Shown one piece after another: positions 36,104-44,786 of a stretch of 64,000 nt of DNA; position 1 is the first letter of the stretch, and every line of letters starts with the position of its first letter. This DNA is from JAGPUQ01 sp050250395 (GTDB lineage: Bacteria; Pseudomonadota; Gammaproteobacteria; Pseudomonadales; Porticoccaceae). The DNA lies in NCBI GenBank assembly GCA_050250395.1, contig JBFWOQ010000008.1:22650-86649 (forward strand), written 5' to 3'. Under the pieces are notes generated by a model. The model was not told the origin of the DNA. It was given only the letters and a program-made list of their open reading frames with translations, and searched no databases. The position numbers and the translations under genes were made by a program.

Positions 36104-37074
36104 ACCGCTGCCGCAGGTTCGGACCCCTGAGATGCCGCGAAATAGCGCCGCGCAGCGACGATGTCCGCCTGAATCTGGGTCACCAATTCATCGATGGAGG
36201 CAAATTTCGCTTCCTCCCGCAATTTGTGCCTGAACTCCACATCGATACGGCGGCCGTAGATGTCTCCGCTCCAGTCGAGCAGATGGACTTCAAGGACCGG
36301 CTTGATCAGATCGCCCACGGTCGGCCGCACGCCCACATTCGCAACGCCGGGAATGCGTTCGCCGTCGAGCGCCACTTCGACCGCGAAGACTCCCTGCAGC
36401 GGCGCGCGGTATCGATGCAGATTCACGTTCGCCGTGGGTACTCCCAACTGCCGGCCCAGGCACTGGCCGTACACCACGCGGCCCGCGATCCGAAACGGCT
36501 TGCCCAGCAGTTTGGCCGCCTCGGCGAAATTGCCGAGTTCCAGTTCGCGCCGGATGCGGGTGCTGCTGATGCGCTCGCCGCCCATCTGGATGCTGTGGGT
36601 TTCCAGCACCTCGAAACCGTGGCGCGCGCCCATGCGCACCAGCATTTCGTAGTCGCCGCTGCGATCGCGCCCGAAATGAAAGTCGTCGCCCACCACCAGA
36701 CACTTGATGCCGAGCCCGCGCACCAGCACCTGCTCGACGAATTCCTGCGCCGACAGGCTGCGCAGGGCGCGATTGAACTGAAGACAGAACACCCGTTTGA
36801 CGCCCGTACCCGCCAGGGCTTCGACCTTTTCCCGAATGCGCATGAGCCGTGCCGGCGCCTGCTCGCGCGCAAAATACTCGCGCGGCTGGGGCTCGAACAT
36901 CATCACCACCGAGGCTACGCGGTAATAGGCCGCGCGCTCCTTGAGCTGTCCCAGGATCGCCTGGTGGCCCAGATGAATACCGTCGAACGACCCCACGGTA
37001 GCCACCACGCCGCGATGTTCCGGGCGCAGATTGTGGAGTCCACGGATCAGAAAATCCTTTGGGTTGATAATCAC
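36100..37074 (-). CDS. ribF: Bifunctional riboflavin kinase / FAD synthetase
   Basis: About 324 residues. The N-terminal adenylyltransferase domain has VATVGSFDGIHLGHQAIL and MGGERISSTRIRREL; the C-terminal kinase domain has VVYGQCLGRQLGVPTANVNL and LEVHLLDWSGDIYG. It converts riboflavin to FMN and FAD, cofactors needed by the NQR and acyl-CoA dehydrogenases in this window. The start is uncertain: GTG 37074 is the upstream choice, while family members begin nearer LIRGLHNLRP, about ten codons on, where AAAGGA is found. Order ribF-ileS-lspA is conserved in proteobacteria. Confidence 0.93.
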   Translation of the reverse strand: MIINPKDFLIRGLHNLRPEHRGVVATVGSFDGIHLGHQAILGQLKERAAYYRVASVVMMFEPQPREYFAREQAPARLMRIREKVEALAGTGVKRVFCLQFNRALRSLSAQEFVEQVLVRGLGIKCLVVGDDFHFGRDRSGDYEMLVRMGARHGFEVLETHSIQMGGERISSTRIRRELELGNFAEAAKLLGKPFRIAGRVVYGQCLGRQLGVPTANVNLHRYRAPLQGVFAVEVALDGERIPGVANVGVRPTVGDLIKPVLEVHLLDWSGDIYGRRIDVEFRHKLREEAKFASIDELVTQIQADIVAARRYFAASQGSEPAAAV

Positions 37075-37237
37075 AAGGCAACTCGCGAGGACGGGTATGG
37101 CATGCAGGTTCAGCCGGGCCCGCGGCGGTGAATCCAACCGCGCGCTGTTGCGCACCGATAAAAACGAGCGCGGAGTATATACCGGCGCGGGAACGCGACG
37201 GAATCGCCCCGCGGCAGGGGCGCCCGCAGGCGCGGCT
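37075..37237 (-). promoter_or_regulatory. Putative ribF operon promoter region
   Basis: Between murJ's stop and ribF. On the minus strand a TATACT -10-like hexamer lies at 37174-37179 within GTATATACT. The -35 candidate TTCCGT (37198-37203, 18-bp spacer) is weak. A leader of about 100 bases would precede ribF. No riboswitch structure was recognised. Confidence 0.35.
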
Positions 37238-38836
37238 TCAGCGCACCCCGCGAAGATCGCGCAACCGCAATCCGCCGGCCAAGAGCACGCCGATATAGAC
37301 ACTCAGGCCGGCTGCGCAGGTCACCGCCAAGGCGCCTGCGCGGGGCCAGAACGCCAGTGCGATCCAGTCGCCCCAGGCATCGCGCAGCACCAGCAGACAC
37401 GCCAGCATCGCCAGATTCGCGATGCCCAGCAGCACGCCGAAACGCCGCCACTCGCGCCCCGGTCGATACACGCCCGCTCGCAGCAGGCCGCGCAGCAGCA
37501 GGCCGGCGTTCACCCAGGCGGCGAGCGCGGTAGCCCCGGCCAGCCCGGCGTGACCGAGACGAAAATAATGATGCAGCGGCAACGCCAGCATCAGGTTCAG
37601 CCCCATATTGGTGACCATGGCGATGATGCCGATGGTGACCGGAGTGCGGGTGTCCTGGCGCGCGAAGTAACCGGAGGCGAGCACCTTGATGCACATGAAG
37701 GCCACCAGCCCCAGGGAAAACGCGCGCAGGCTGAACGTGGCCATCGCAATGTCGCGTTGCCCCATCGCCGCGCCGTTGTAGAACAAGGTGGTCAGCAACG
37801 GCCCCGCCAGCACCACCAGTGCAATCGTGGCCGGCACCGCAATCAACAGGACAAAGCGCAGTCCCCAATCGAGCGTGGCGCGGAAGCGGGCCGGATCCGC
37901 GCCGCTGTGCAGGCGCGACAGATGGGGCAGGATCACGGTCGCCGCCGCCACCGCGAACACCCCGAGCGGCAGCTCCACCAGGCGATCCGAGTAATACAGC
38001 CAGGACACGCTGCCCACCGGCAGGAAGGACGCGATGACGGTATCGAGCAGCAGGTTTATCTGGCTGACGGAGACCCCGAAGAGTGCCGGCACCATGAGCC
38101 TGAGAATGCGCCGTACCCCCGGGTGATGCCAGCCCAGCTTGGGCCGCGGCAACAGATGCAACTGGGCGAGAAACGGCAACTGGAACAGCAGTTGCACCAG
38201 ACCCGCCGCGAACACCCCCCAGGCCAGCGCGTAGACCGGGCCGGCAAACCAGGGCGTCGCCGCCAGGGCCGCCGCGATCAGACACAGATTCAGCCAGACC
38301 GGGGTGAAGGCCGGTATCGCAAAGCGGTCGTAACTGTTGAGAATGCCGCCCGCGAAACCCGCCAGCGAGATGAACAACAGGTAGGGAAAGGTGATCCGGA
38401 TCAGCTCGATAGTGACCGCGAATTTGGCGGGATCGGCCGCGAATCCCGGCGCGAACACCCAGGCCAGCACGGGGGCGCCCAGCGTCGCCAGCACCGTGAG
38501 CGCCAGCAAGGTCGCGCCCAAGGTACCCGCGACCCGGTCCAGCAGTTCGCGTACCGCCGCATGCGATCCCTTTTCGCGGTACTCCGCCAACACCGGAACA
38601 AAGGCCTGACTGAAAGCACCTTCGGCAAAGAGTCGACGCAAAAAATTCGGCAGCTTGAAGGCAACAAAGAAGGCATCGGCCAGGCCGTCGGCGCCGATGG
38701 TGCGGGCCAGCACCATGTCCCGAACCAGCCCCGCGACCCGCGACAGCCCGGTCATGGCGCCGACGATCAGGCTGGAACCCAGCAGCCCGCGCTGTCGCGC
38801 TGGCGACGCCGGGGTTGGGCGGTCAGGTGCGCGCAA
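37238..38836 (-). CDS. murJ: Lipid II flippase MurJ
   Basis: A 532-residue membrane protein of the MurJ/MviN family with about 14 hydrophobic helices. GLLGSSLIVGAMTGLSRVAG and NFLRRLFAEGAFSQAFVPVL are the N-terminal signature. It flips lipid-linked peptidoglycan precursor across the inner membrane. The start is the TTG at 38836; no ATG or GTG is available upstream of the first helix, so initiation could also occur a few codons later. It lies upstream of ribF on the same strand. Confidence 0.93.
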   Translation of the reverse strand: MRAPDRPTPASPARQRGLLGSSLIVGAMTGLSRVAGLVRDMVLARTIGADGLADAFFVAFKLPNFLRRLFAEGAFSQAFVPVLAEYREKGSHAAVRELLDRVAGTLGATLLALTVLATLGAPVLAWVFAPGFAADPAKFAVTIELIRITFPYLLFISLAGFAGGILNSYDRFAIPAFTPVWLNLCLIAAALAATPWFAGPVYALAWGVFAAGLVQLLFQLPFLAQLHLLPRPKLGWHHPGVRRILRLMVPALFGVSVSQINLLLDTVIASFLPVGSVSWLYYSDRLVELPLGVFAVAAATVILPHLSRLHSGADPARFRATLDWGLRFVLLIAVPATIALVVLAGPLLTTLFYNGAAMGQRDIAMATFSLRAFSLGLVAFMCIKVLASGYFARQDTRTPVTIGIIAMVTNMGLNLMLALPLHHYFRLGHAGLAGATALAAWVNAGLLLRGLLRAGVYRPGREWRRFGVLLGIANLAMLACLLVLRDAWGDWIALAFWPRAGALAVTCAAGLSVYIGVLLAGGLRLRDLRGVR

Positions 38837-38957
38837 CGGATAGGACCTGCAAGATTTCGCGCAGTGTACCCAGCCCGATTGCGGCGGCCAAGAAAAAGGC
38901 TCTAACAGCGCACTGAAAAACGTCGCGAGGCACGCGGCGACCGGGACCTATCCCATC

Positions 38958-39024
38958 GATAGGCGAGGCGGCGAACACCGCGCAAGGAGGCAGATGGCTG
39001 TCGCAGCAGTTTTTCAACAAGCTG
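38958..39024. repeat. 67-bp interspersed repeat, copy B
   Basis: Second copy of the repeat at 27007-27073 (57/67 identical, same orientation). It lies between divergent murJ and the DUF2062 gene. The 254-bp gap it occupies (38837-39090) holds no other recognised feature. Confidence 0.8.
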
Positions 39025-39090
39025 ACAAACGGGCGCTGGCCGCACCCGGGCAAGTCCGGGATAATGCCGACCTCGCCCAGGATCACCGCC

Positions 39091-39684
39091 GTGCCGCGAC
39101 GCTTCCTCAAACGCAAACTCCCCGATATCCACTCGGTACTGAGCGACAGCCGCTTGCGCTGGATCGGGCTTGGCCGCAAGGACTCCGACCTCTTTCACCT
39201 CAACCGCCGCTCGGTTTCCATGGCGTTCGGTTTCGGGCTGTTCACGGCGTTCATCCCCCTGCCGGGACAGTTGCTCATCGCCGCGCTGCTCGCGCTGGCA
39301 TTGCGTTGCAATCTGCCGGTCACCATGGCGCTGGTGTTCATCAGCAATCCGGTGACCATCCCGCCCCTCACCCTGTTGTGCTATCGGGTCGGCACGCTGA
39401 TCCTGGGCAGCCCGGAGGTACCCTTCCACCCGCAATTCAGTTGGACGTGGCTGAGCACTCAGGGCGCGCATCTGCTGCCACCGTTTCTGACCGGCTCCCT
39501 GCTGATCGGCGCCGGCACCGGCCTGCTCGGCTATGCCGCCATCCGGGGGCTGTGGCGCTGGCAGGCAGTGCGCCGCTGGGAGCAGCGCAAAACGGCGCGC
39601 AGCGAGGCTATTCGTAACGCAGTACCTGTGCCGGCGGCACCGCCGCCGCGCGCCAGGCCGGATACAACGCCGCCAGAAAATTGA
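39091..39684 (+). CDS. DUF2062 membrane protein
   Basis: A 197-residue protein with two or three hydrophobic helices. SVSMAFGFGLFTAFIPLPGQ and ALVFISNPVTIPPLTLLCYR are the DUF2062 core. GTG 39091 is chosen because it gives MPRRFLKRKLP and has AGGA eight bases upstream; an ATG at 39064 adds nine residues. The function is unknown. The last 77 bases overlap the 3' end of lolE on the opposite strand, encoding a Pro/Ala-rich tail. Confidence 0.85.
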   Translation: MPRRFLKRKLPDIHSVLSDSRLRWIGLGRKDSDLFHLNRRSVSMAFGFGLFTAFIPLPGQLLIAALLALALRCNLPVTMALVFISNPVTIPPLTLLCYRVGTLILGSPEVPFHPQFSWTWLSTQGAHLLPPFLTGSLLIGAGTGLLGYAAIRGLWRWQAVRRWEQRKTARSEAIRNAVPVPAAPPPRARPDTTPPEN

Positions 39685-40813
39685 GGCCGAGGGCGACCAG
39701 CGCCACGGCAAGGACGTCGCGTGCGCGCAAATCCGTCGGGATGTAATCGATGGGGTACACGGCGAGATTGAGAAAGCGGAAATCCAGCAGGTTTTCCAGC
39801 CAGTTCACGGCATCACCCAGCGCCAGGGCGCCCAGGCAACCCAGCACAACACCGACGCCGACACCGAGCAGTCCGATCAGGCTGCCTTGGGTGACAAAGA
39901 CGCCGATGATCCCCGCTCGCGTCGCGCCCTGGGTTTTCAGGATCGCGATGGCCGGGCGTTTTTCCACCACCGTCATCACCAGCAGCGCCACCACGTTGAA
40001 CACCGCGACGGCGATCACCGCAAACACCAGGGTGCCGACCAGGCTGCGCGACATGTTGATCGCCTGGTAGAGGTTGCCGTGGGTTTGCAGCCAGTCGGTG
40101 AAGCGATAGCCGGGGGGCAGCGCTGCCAGCAACCGGTACGCCATGTCCCGCGCCGCGAAGGGATCCGCCAGCTCCAGCTGCAGGCCCTGCACGCGCCCGT
40201 CCAGACCGGCGAGGGCGGCGGCGGTGTCCAGGCGAGCGACCACCAGGGCGTTGTCGAGCGTGGTATGGGTGGCGAAGATGCCGGTCACCCGAAACGCCCG
40301 CGCCACGGGCATCGCACCCCGGCCACCGTTATCGTTCCCCGCCACGAACAGCGTCAGCGCATCGCCCTCCTCCACACCCAGACGCTCCGCGATCCGGCGC
40401 GACAGCAGCAGGCCGTCCTCCCCCACCAGTGGACCCAGCGCCGCGTAACGGCTGCCGGTCGCGCTGGCGCCGAGCAGTTCCACCGGGACCACCCGACCAT
40501 GAAAATTGACCATGCCGCCGAGGCGCACGAACGGCGTGACCCCGAGGATGGCGGGATCCTCCCGCAGCCGGGGCGCCAGCGCTTGCCAGTCGACGATGCC
40601 CCCGTCGCGGGACAGCTGCACGTGGGGCACCAGACCGAGAATGCGGGTGCGCATCTCGCGATCGAAGCCGTTCATGACCGCCAGCACCAGGATCATCAGC
40701 GCCACCCCCAGCACCAGACCCGCCACCGCCAGCAGCGAGACGAACGACACCAGGCGATTGCCGCTGCCGGCGCGGAAAAACCGCCAGCCGATCAATAACG
40801 GATAGCTGGCCAT
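39608..40813 (-). CDS. lolE: Lipoprotein release ABC permease LolE-type
   Basis: A 401-residue permease with an N-terminal helix (VSFVSLLAVAGLVLGVALMI), a large periplasmic domain and three C-terminal helices. VMNGFDREMRTRILGLVPHV is the LolC/E signature and YPAWRAAAVPPAQVLRYE ends the FtsX-like domain. ATG 40813 overlaps the lolD stop as TGATG. With LolC and LolD it extracts lipoproteins from the inner membrane and loads LolA. Confidence 0.92.
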   Translation of the reverse strand: MASYPLLIGWRFFRAGSGNRLVSFVSLLAVAGLVLGVALMILVLAVMNGFDREMRTRILGLVPHVQLSRDGGIVDWQALAPRLREDPAILGVTPFVRLGGMVNFHGRVVPVELLGASATGSRYAALGPLVGEDGLLLSRRIAERLGVEEGDALTLFVAGNDNGGRGAMPVARAFRVTGIFATHTTLDNALVVARLDTAAALAGLDGRVQGLQLELADPFAARDMAYRLLAALPPGYRFTDWLQTHGNLYQAINMSRSLVGTLVFAVIAVAVFNVVALLVMTVVEKRPAIAILKTQGATRAGIIGVFVTQGSLIGLLGVGVGVVLGCLGALALGDAVNWLENLLDFRFLNLAVYPIDYIPTDLRARDVLAVALVALGLNFLAALYPAWRAAAVPPAQVLRYE

Positions 40814-41574
40814 CAGCCGCCGGTCTCGTGGCCGGGAGTCGTGGGGCCGGGACTTTCGCGACGGGAAGCCGCATCGACCGACGTCTCGCACAGACGCCCG
40901 TCCTCCAGCATCAGCACCCGATGCATCCGTCCCGCTACCCGCTCGTCGTGGGACACCACGACGAAACTGATGCCGAGCTCGCGATTGAGATCCAGCAGCA
41001 GCGCCACCACCTGATCCGCGCTGCCGCTATCGAGATTGCCGGTGGGCTCGTCCAAGAAGACACAGTCGGGCCGGTTGGCAAGGGCGCGCGCCACCGCAAC
41101 GCGCTGACGCTCGCCGCCGGACAACTGCGCCGGCCGGTGCTGGAGCCGCCCGGCCAGACCGACCGCCGTCAGCAGCTCGGTCGCCCGCCGCAAGGCTTCG
41201 CGTCGGCTCAGCCCGGCGATCAGCAACGGCATGGCGGCATTTTCGACGGCGCTGAACTCCCCGAGCAGGTGGTGAAACTGGTACACAAATCCGAGGTGGC
41301 GATTGCGCGCCAGCGCGAGCTCCCGATCCGACAGCGCGGCCAGATCGCGGCCGAGCAGCTCGATGCGGCCCGTATCGGCGCGATCCAGGCCGCCCAACAG
41401 ATTGAGCAGCGTCGACTTGCCGGACCCGGAAGCGCCCATGATGCCGATCATTTCACCGGTCTTTACCTCCAGCGTCAGATCGCGCAGCACCTGCACCTGC
41501 TGCGAACCCTGCCAGTAGCTTTTTCCGACTTCACTGCAATAAAGCACCACAACTTGCTGATTTTCAATGCGCAC
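40813..41574 (-). CDS. lolD: Lipoprotein release ATPase LolD
   Basis: A 253-residue ABC ATPase. Walker A is MGASGSGKSTLLNLLGGLD, the signature LSGGERQRVAVARAL, and Walker B CVFLDEPTGNLD. GTG 41574 lies inside the end of lolC (11-bp overlap); a later GTG at 41550 is an alternative. Order lolC-lolD-lolE is canonical. The C-terminus is extended by a polar tail (SRRESPGPTTPGHETGG). Confidence 0.94.
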   Translation of the reverse strand: MRIENQQVVVLYCSEVGKSYWQGSQQVQVLRDLTLEVKTGEMIGIMGASGSGKSTLLNLLGGLDRADTGRIELLGRDLAALSDRELALARNRHLGFVYQFHHLLGEFSAVENAAMPLLIAGLSRREALRRATELLTAVGLAGRLQHRPAQLSGGERQRVAVARALANRPDCVFLDEPTGNLDSGSADQVVALLLDLNRELGISFVVVSHDERVAGRMHRVLMLEDGRLCETSVDAASRRESPGPTTPGHETGG

Positions 41575-42799
41575 CTTGCAGTGCCTCCACGGGATTCAGC
41601 CGACCGGCGCGCCAGGCCGGGTACAGGGTCGCCACCAGCGTGAGGATGCCGGCACCCGTGCACACCCAGACCACGTCGGGCCACTGCAACCGCGACGGCA
41701 GCCGGGTAATGAAATAAAGCTCCGGATCGAAGATACGGAAACCGAACAGGTCCTCGATCCAGGCGATCAGATCCGCGAGCCCAAGCGCCAGGGCTCCGCC
41801 CAGCGCGGCGCCCAGGACGATACCGGTGAGACCCAAAGCGCAGCCCTGGACATTGAAAATCGCGGCGATGGCACTGCGGCTGGCGCCGTAACTGCGCAGC
41901 ACGCCGATGGCGGAACGCTTCTCGTTGACCATCAGTACCAGTGCGGCCACGATATTGAAGGCGGCCACGCCGACGATCACCGAGAGCAGCAACCCGACCA
42001 CGGTCTTCTCCATGCGCAGGGCGTGAAACAGATCGCTCGCCTCCTCCTGCCAGGTGGAAATCCGGTACTCGGGATACTGCTCGCGCAACGCGGCGATACC
42101 TTCCAGCCGATAGGGATCGGTCAGCGTGAAGCGCAAGCCGTCGACGCGATCACCGCGCCGAAAGAGTTTTTGCGCGTCCGCCAGTTGCAGAAACGCCACC
42201 CCGTCATCGAGCTGCCCGCCGACGCGATACACCCCGACGAGCGTGACTCGCTTCACGCGCGGAAACGCGCCGGCGGGCGTTATCGAGAGCTCCGGCAAGG
42301 TAATCAGCAATTTGTCTCCGGGCACGATACCCAGCTCGCGGGCCAGCAGTTGCCCGATCACTATGCCGAACTCGCCGGGCGCCAACGCCTGCACGTCGCC
42401 GGCCACCCGGTGTGGCGCGATGCGGTCGGCGAGCGCGGCGGATTCCAGCCCGTACACGACCGCGGGGGCGAGTCCACGGCCGAAGCCAAGCAGCGCCTGG
42501 CCTTCCACATAGGGCTCCACCGCCAGGGCGGTGCCAGCCTGGATCCGGTCGCGCAGCGCCTGCCAATTGGCGACCCCCTCGGGCAATGACAAGGTGGCCT
42601 GGGGCACCACATCGAGCATGCGGCTCTTTATCTCCCGCTCGAATCCGTTCATGACGGAGAGCACGACGATCAGGATAGCGACCCCGAGCGTCATCGCCGC
42701 CAGCGAAAAAACCGATACGAACGACAGGTAGCCCTGACCCCGGCTGCCAAAGGCATAACGCAGACCGATGAACAGCGCGAGCCGAATCTGATTCAACAC
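41564..42799 (-). CDS. lolC: Lipoprotein release ABC permease LolC-type
   Basis: A 411-residue permease, paralogous to the LolE above. RLALFIGLRYAFGSRGQGYL and VLSVMNGFEREIKSRMLDVV are the N-terminal features; YPAWRAGRLNPVEALQGAH ends the protein. The start is GTG 42799, giving VLNQIRLALFIG as in the family. No strong ribosome site is visible, and a TTG one codon on is equally possible. It is divergent from the small secreted protein gene at 43011. Confidence 0.9.
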   Translation of the reverse strand: MLNQIRLALFIGLRYAFGSRGQGYLSFVSVFSLAAMTLGVAILIVVLSVMNGFEREIKSRMLDVVPQATLSLPEGVANWQALRDRIQAGTALAVEPYVEGQALLGFGRGLAPAVVYGLESAALADRIAPHRVAGDVQALAPGEFGIVIGQLLARELGIVPGDKLLITLPELSITPAGAFPRVKRVTLVGVYRVGGQLDDGVAFLQLADAQKLFRRGDRVDGLRFTLTDPYRLEGIAALREQYPEYRISTWQEEASDLFHALRMEKTVVGLLLSVIVGVAAFNIVAALVLMVNEKRSAIGVLRSYGASRSAIAAIFNVQGCALGLTGIVLGAALGGALALGLADLIAWIEDLFGFRIFDPELYFITRLPSRLQWPDVVWVCTGAGILTLVATLYPAWRAGRLNPVEALQGAH

Positions 42800-42934
42800 G
42801 GGCGTGCCGGCCGCGTGCGGGCGTTTGCGACACCCATCCCAAGAGCCGCGCCACCGAACTCCGAATTCGATGACAACATTGGTGTAACTCCGTGAAATTG
42901 TGCTACTTCCAGCACGTGCAACGCGCCGCGTGGA

Positions 42935-42965
42935 TTGTACTTCCACCGCCGCGGATAGCTATAAT
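42935..42965 (+). promoter_or_regulatory. Probable sigma-70 promoter for gene at 43011
   Basis: A consensus TATAAT lies at 42960-42965 and TTGTAC at 42935-42940, a 19-bp spacer that is slightly long. Transcription would begin near 42972, leaving a leader of about 40 bases with AGGA before ATG 43011. No comparably clear promoter was found for the divergent lolC. Confidence 0.5.
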
Positions 42966-43010
42966 CGGACTCGCCATCACAACCCATCGGCGCCCCGAGG
43001 CAGGAATCTC

Positions 43011-43385
43011 ATGAAAAGACGGACTGGTGTTGCCCTGGCTGCACTCTCAGTTGGCACTACGCGACTGGCACTTGGCGCCACGCTGCTGGCGCTCGGCACC
43101 ACCTTGCTGGTGGCGACGGGATTCGCCGCGCGCGCCGCTGCCGAAGTCATCCAGGTTCCGGTCGGACAACAGGCTCCTGAAAAGCGCGTACTGGAAGTGC
43201 CCCGACGGGGCGTCACGAAAACCGCCGTCGAGCGGCGTTTCGGCGCTCCCTTGGCGAAGGCGCCCGCCGTTGGCGATCCTCCGATTTCGTCCTGGGATTA
43301 CGAAAACTACCGCGTCTATTTTGAGCGCGATCTCGTCCTCCACACAGTGCTGAAGGGAACCGCGACGCCGGCACCGTCCCACTGA
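43011..43385 (+). CDS. Small secreted protein of unknown function
   Basis: A 124-residue protein with a long, repetitive signal region (LALGATLLALGTTLLVATG) and predicted cleavage near AAAEV. The mature domain reads EVPRRGVTKTAVERRFGAP and SSWDYENYRVYFERDLVLHTV. Similar small proteins with the W-DY--Y-VYFE core are found in pseudomonads beside lolC and nqr genes. No catalytic motif is evident. ATG 43011 has AGGA eight bases upstream. Confidence 0.72.
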   Translation: MKRRTGVALAALSVGTTRLALGATLLALGTTLLVATGFAARAAAEVIQVPVGQQAPEKRVLEVPRRGVTKTAVERRFGAPLAKAPAVGDPPISSWDYENYRVYFERDLVLHTVLKGTATPAPSH

Positions 43386-43490
43386 CGCCGGAGCAACCGG
43401 GGACCTTCATCCGCATCCACTCCCACAACACGCATCCCCTCCCACACGCATCGATCGGGCCGATGGTCCCCGCGGGGGATTGGCGGCGCA

Positions 43491-43724
43491 TCAGGGCTTT
43501 TCCGTCACCTCGTACGCCAGGTGCTGCCTGGATGCGTCCGGACCGGCATCCGGTTCCACGCACTTGGTGGTATCGCCACCACAGATATCGCACTCGACCT
43601 CCATGCCAAGCGCCGCCATGCCACCGCAGGAACCGGCAAGCGGCTTGCGCCCCATCAGCACACCGATCGACATGCCGGCGATCAGCAGCGCCAGTACGCC
43701 CAGGGCAAGCAGGAATTCGATCAC
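43491..43724 (-). CDS. nqrM: NQR assembly factor NqrM
   Basis: A 77-residue single-helix protein (FLLALGVLALLIAGMSIGVL) followed by the cysteine motif GSCGGMAALGMEVECDICGG and a further Cys. NqrM is needed to place the iron centre between NqrD and NqrE. GTG 43724 overlaps the apbE stop (GTGA) and is preceded by AGGAGGAA, a very strong ribosome site, so the non-ATG start is well supported. In-frame sequence upstream is apbE in another frame. Confidence 0.92.
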   Translation of the reverse strand: MIEFLLALGVLALLIAGMSIGVLMGRKPLAGSCGGMAALGMEVECDICGGDTTKCVEPDAGPDASRQHLAYEVTEKP

Positions 43725-44770
43725 GGACGTTCCTCCTGTGATTGCCCCGCACCCTGCGCCGGGTCCAGATAGGGCTTGAATGCGCTGGTATGGCTCGCGG
43801 CGAAGCCATCGCGCTCCCGCGCGATCAGAAACAGGGCCAGGTCCTTGGCCTCGCCAAAGCGCCGCGCACGCTCCGGCCCCATCACCATCAACGCGGTGGC
43901 CAGGGCGTCGGCTTCGGCGGCGGTCGCGGCGAATACCGTGATCGAGGCCAGATTGTTGGTGATCGGCCGCCCGGTATGGGGATCGATCTCGTGGGAGTAA
44001 CGCACGCCGTCGCGCTCGAAATAATTGCGGTAGTCGCCGGATGTCGAGAGCCCGATATCGCTCACCCGCAGCACCTGCTCGACCTCCTCCGGGTTCGAGG
44101 TCGGGCGCTGAACCGCGATCCGCCACGGGCGGCCGTCGCGATTATTGCCCCGCACCCGGATCGCGCCGGCGATTCCCGCCATGTAATGGGTGGCGCCCAG
44201 GGTTTCCAGCAGCATCGCCACGCGATCCGCCGCGTAACCCTCGGCGATTGCCGACAGGTCGAGGGCGACGTCGGCCCGACGCACCAGGATATTGCCGGCT
44301 TGCATTTCGACCTTGTCGAAGCCTAGCCGTCGCTTCCGCGCCGCAATCTCGGTATCGGTAGGAATACGGTCGCCGGTATCGACCGGACCGAATCCCCACA
44401 AATCCACCAGCGGTCCTACGGTCGGATCGAAAGCACCATCCGTCAGGTCGTACATCCGCTTGGCTATTTCGAGCAACCTCCACAGGGTTGCGCTCGCGAC
44501 AAAGGGTGTGCCGATCGGCTGACGATTGAAGCGGTTCAGCTCGGAGTCCGGCTTGTAGGTGCTGAGCGTCAGGTCGAGTTCGTCGAGCAGCGCCTGCACC
44601 GCCCCGGGAACGATTTCCGCCGAGAAAGCGGCACCCGGATCCACGACCTTGACCTGGTAGGAGGTAGCGAACGCGGTGCCGGAAAACGCAATCTGCTCCG
44701 GACGCCGATCGCAGCCCGTCAGGAGGAGGACCAACACGCCGAGCCAACCCGCCCGACGCATCCAGGTCAT
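43721..44770 (-). CDS. apbE: FAD:protein FMN transferase ApbE
   Basis: A 349-residue lipoprotein (lipobox LLTGC, Cys20). It would attach FMN covalently to Thr in NqrB and NqrC. Family segments include TLSTYKPDSELNRFN, DGAFDPTVGPLVDLWGFGP, LSTSGDYRNYFE and HEIDPHTGRPI. The usual GG(E/D)-x-R segment reads GIAGAIRVRG, so the acidic residue is replaced by Ala. ATG 44770 lies 17 bp after the nqrF stop; ATG 44761 is an alternative. Position between nqrF and nqrM fits its role. Confidence 0.92.
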   Translation of the reverse strand: MTWMRRAGWLGVLVLLLTGCDRRPEQIAFSGTAFATSYQVKVVDPGAAFSAEIVPGAVQALLDELDLTLSTYKPDSELNRFNRQPIGTPFVASATLWRLLEIAKRMYDLTDGAFDPTVGPLVDLWGFGPVDTGDRIPTDTEIAARKRRLGFDKVEMQAGNILVRRADVALDLSAIAEGYAADRVAMLLETLGATHYMAGIAGAIRVRGNNRDGRPWRIAVQRPTSNPEEVEQVLRVSDIGLSTSGDYRNYFERDGVRYSHEIDPHTGRPITNNLASITVFAATAAEADALATALMVMGPERARRFGEAKDLALFLIARERDGFAASHTSAFKPYLDPAQGAGQSQEERP

Positions 44771-44786
44771 CGCCGGGGTACCCCGT

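Noticed and set aside
43467..43479. TCCCCGCGGGGGA as a terminator between the 43011 gene and nqrM.
   Set aside because: The palindrome leaves no loop and no T-tract follows on either strand.
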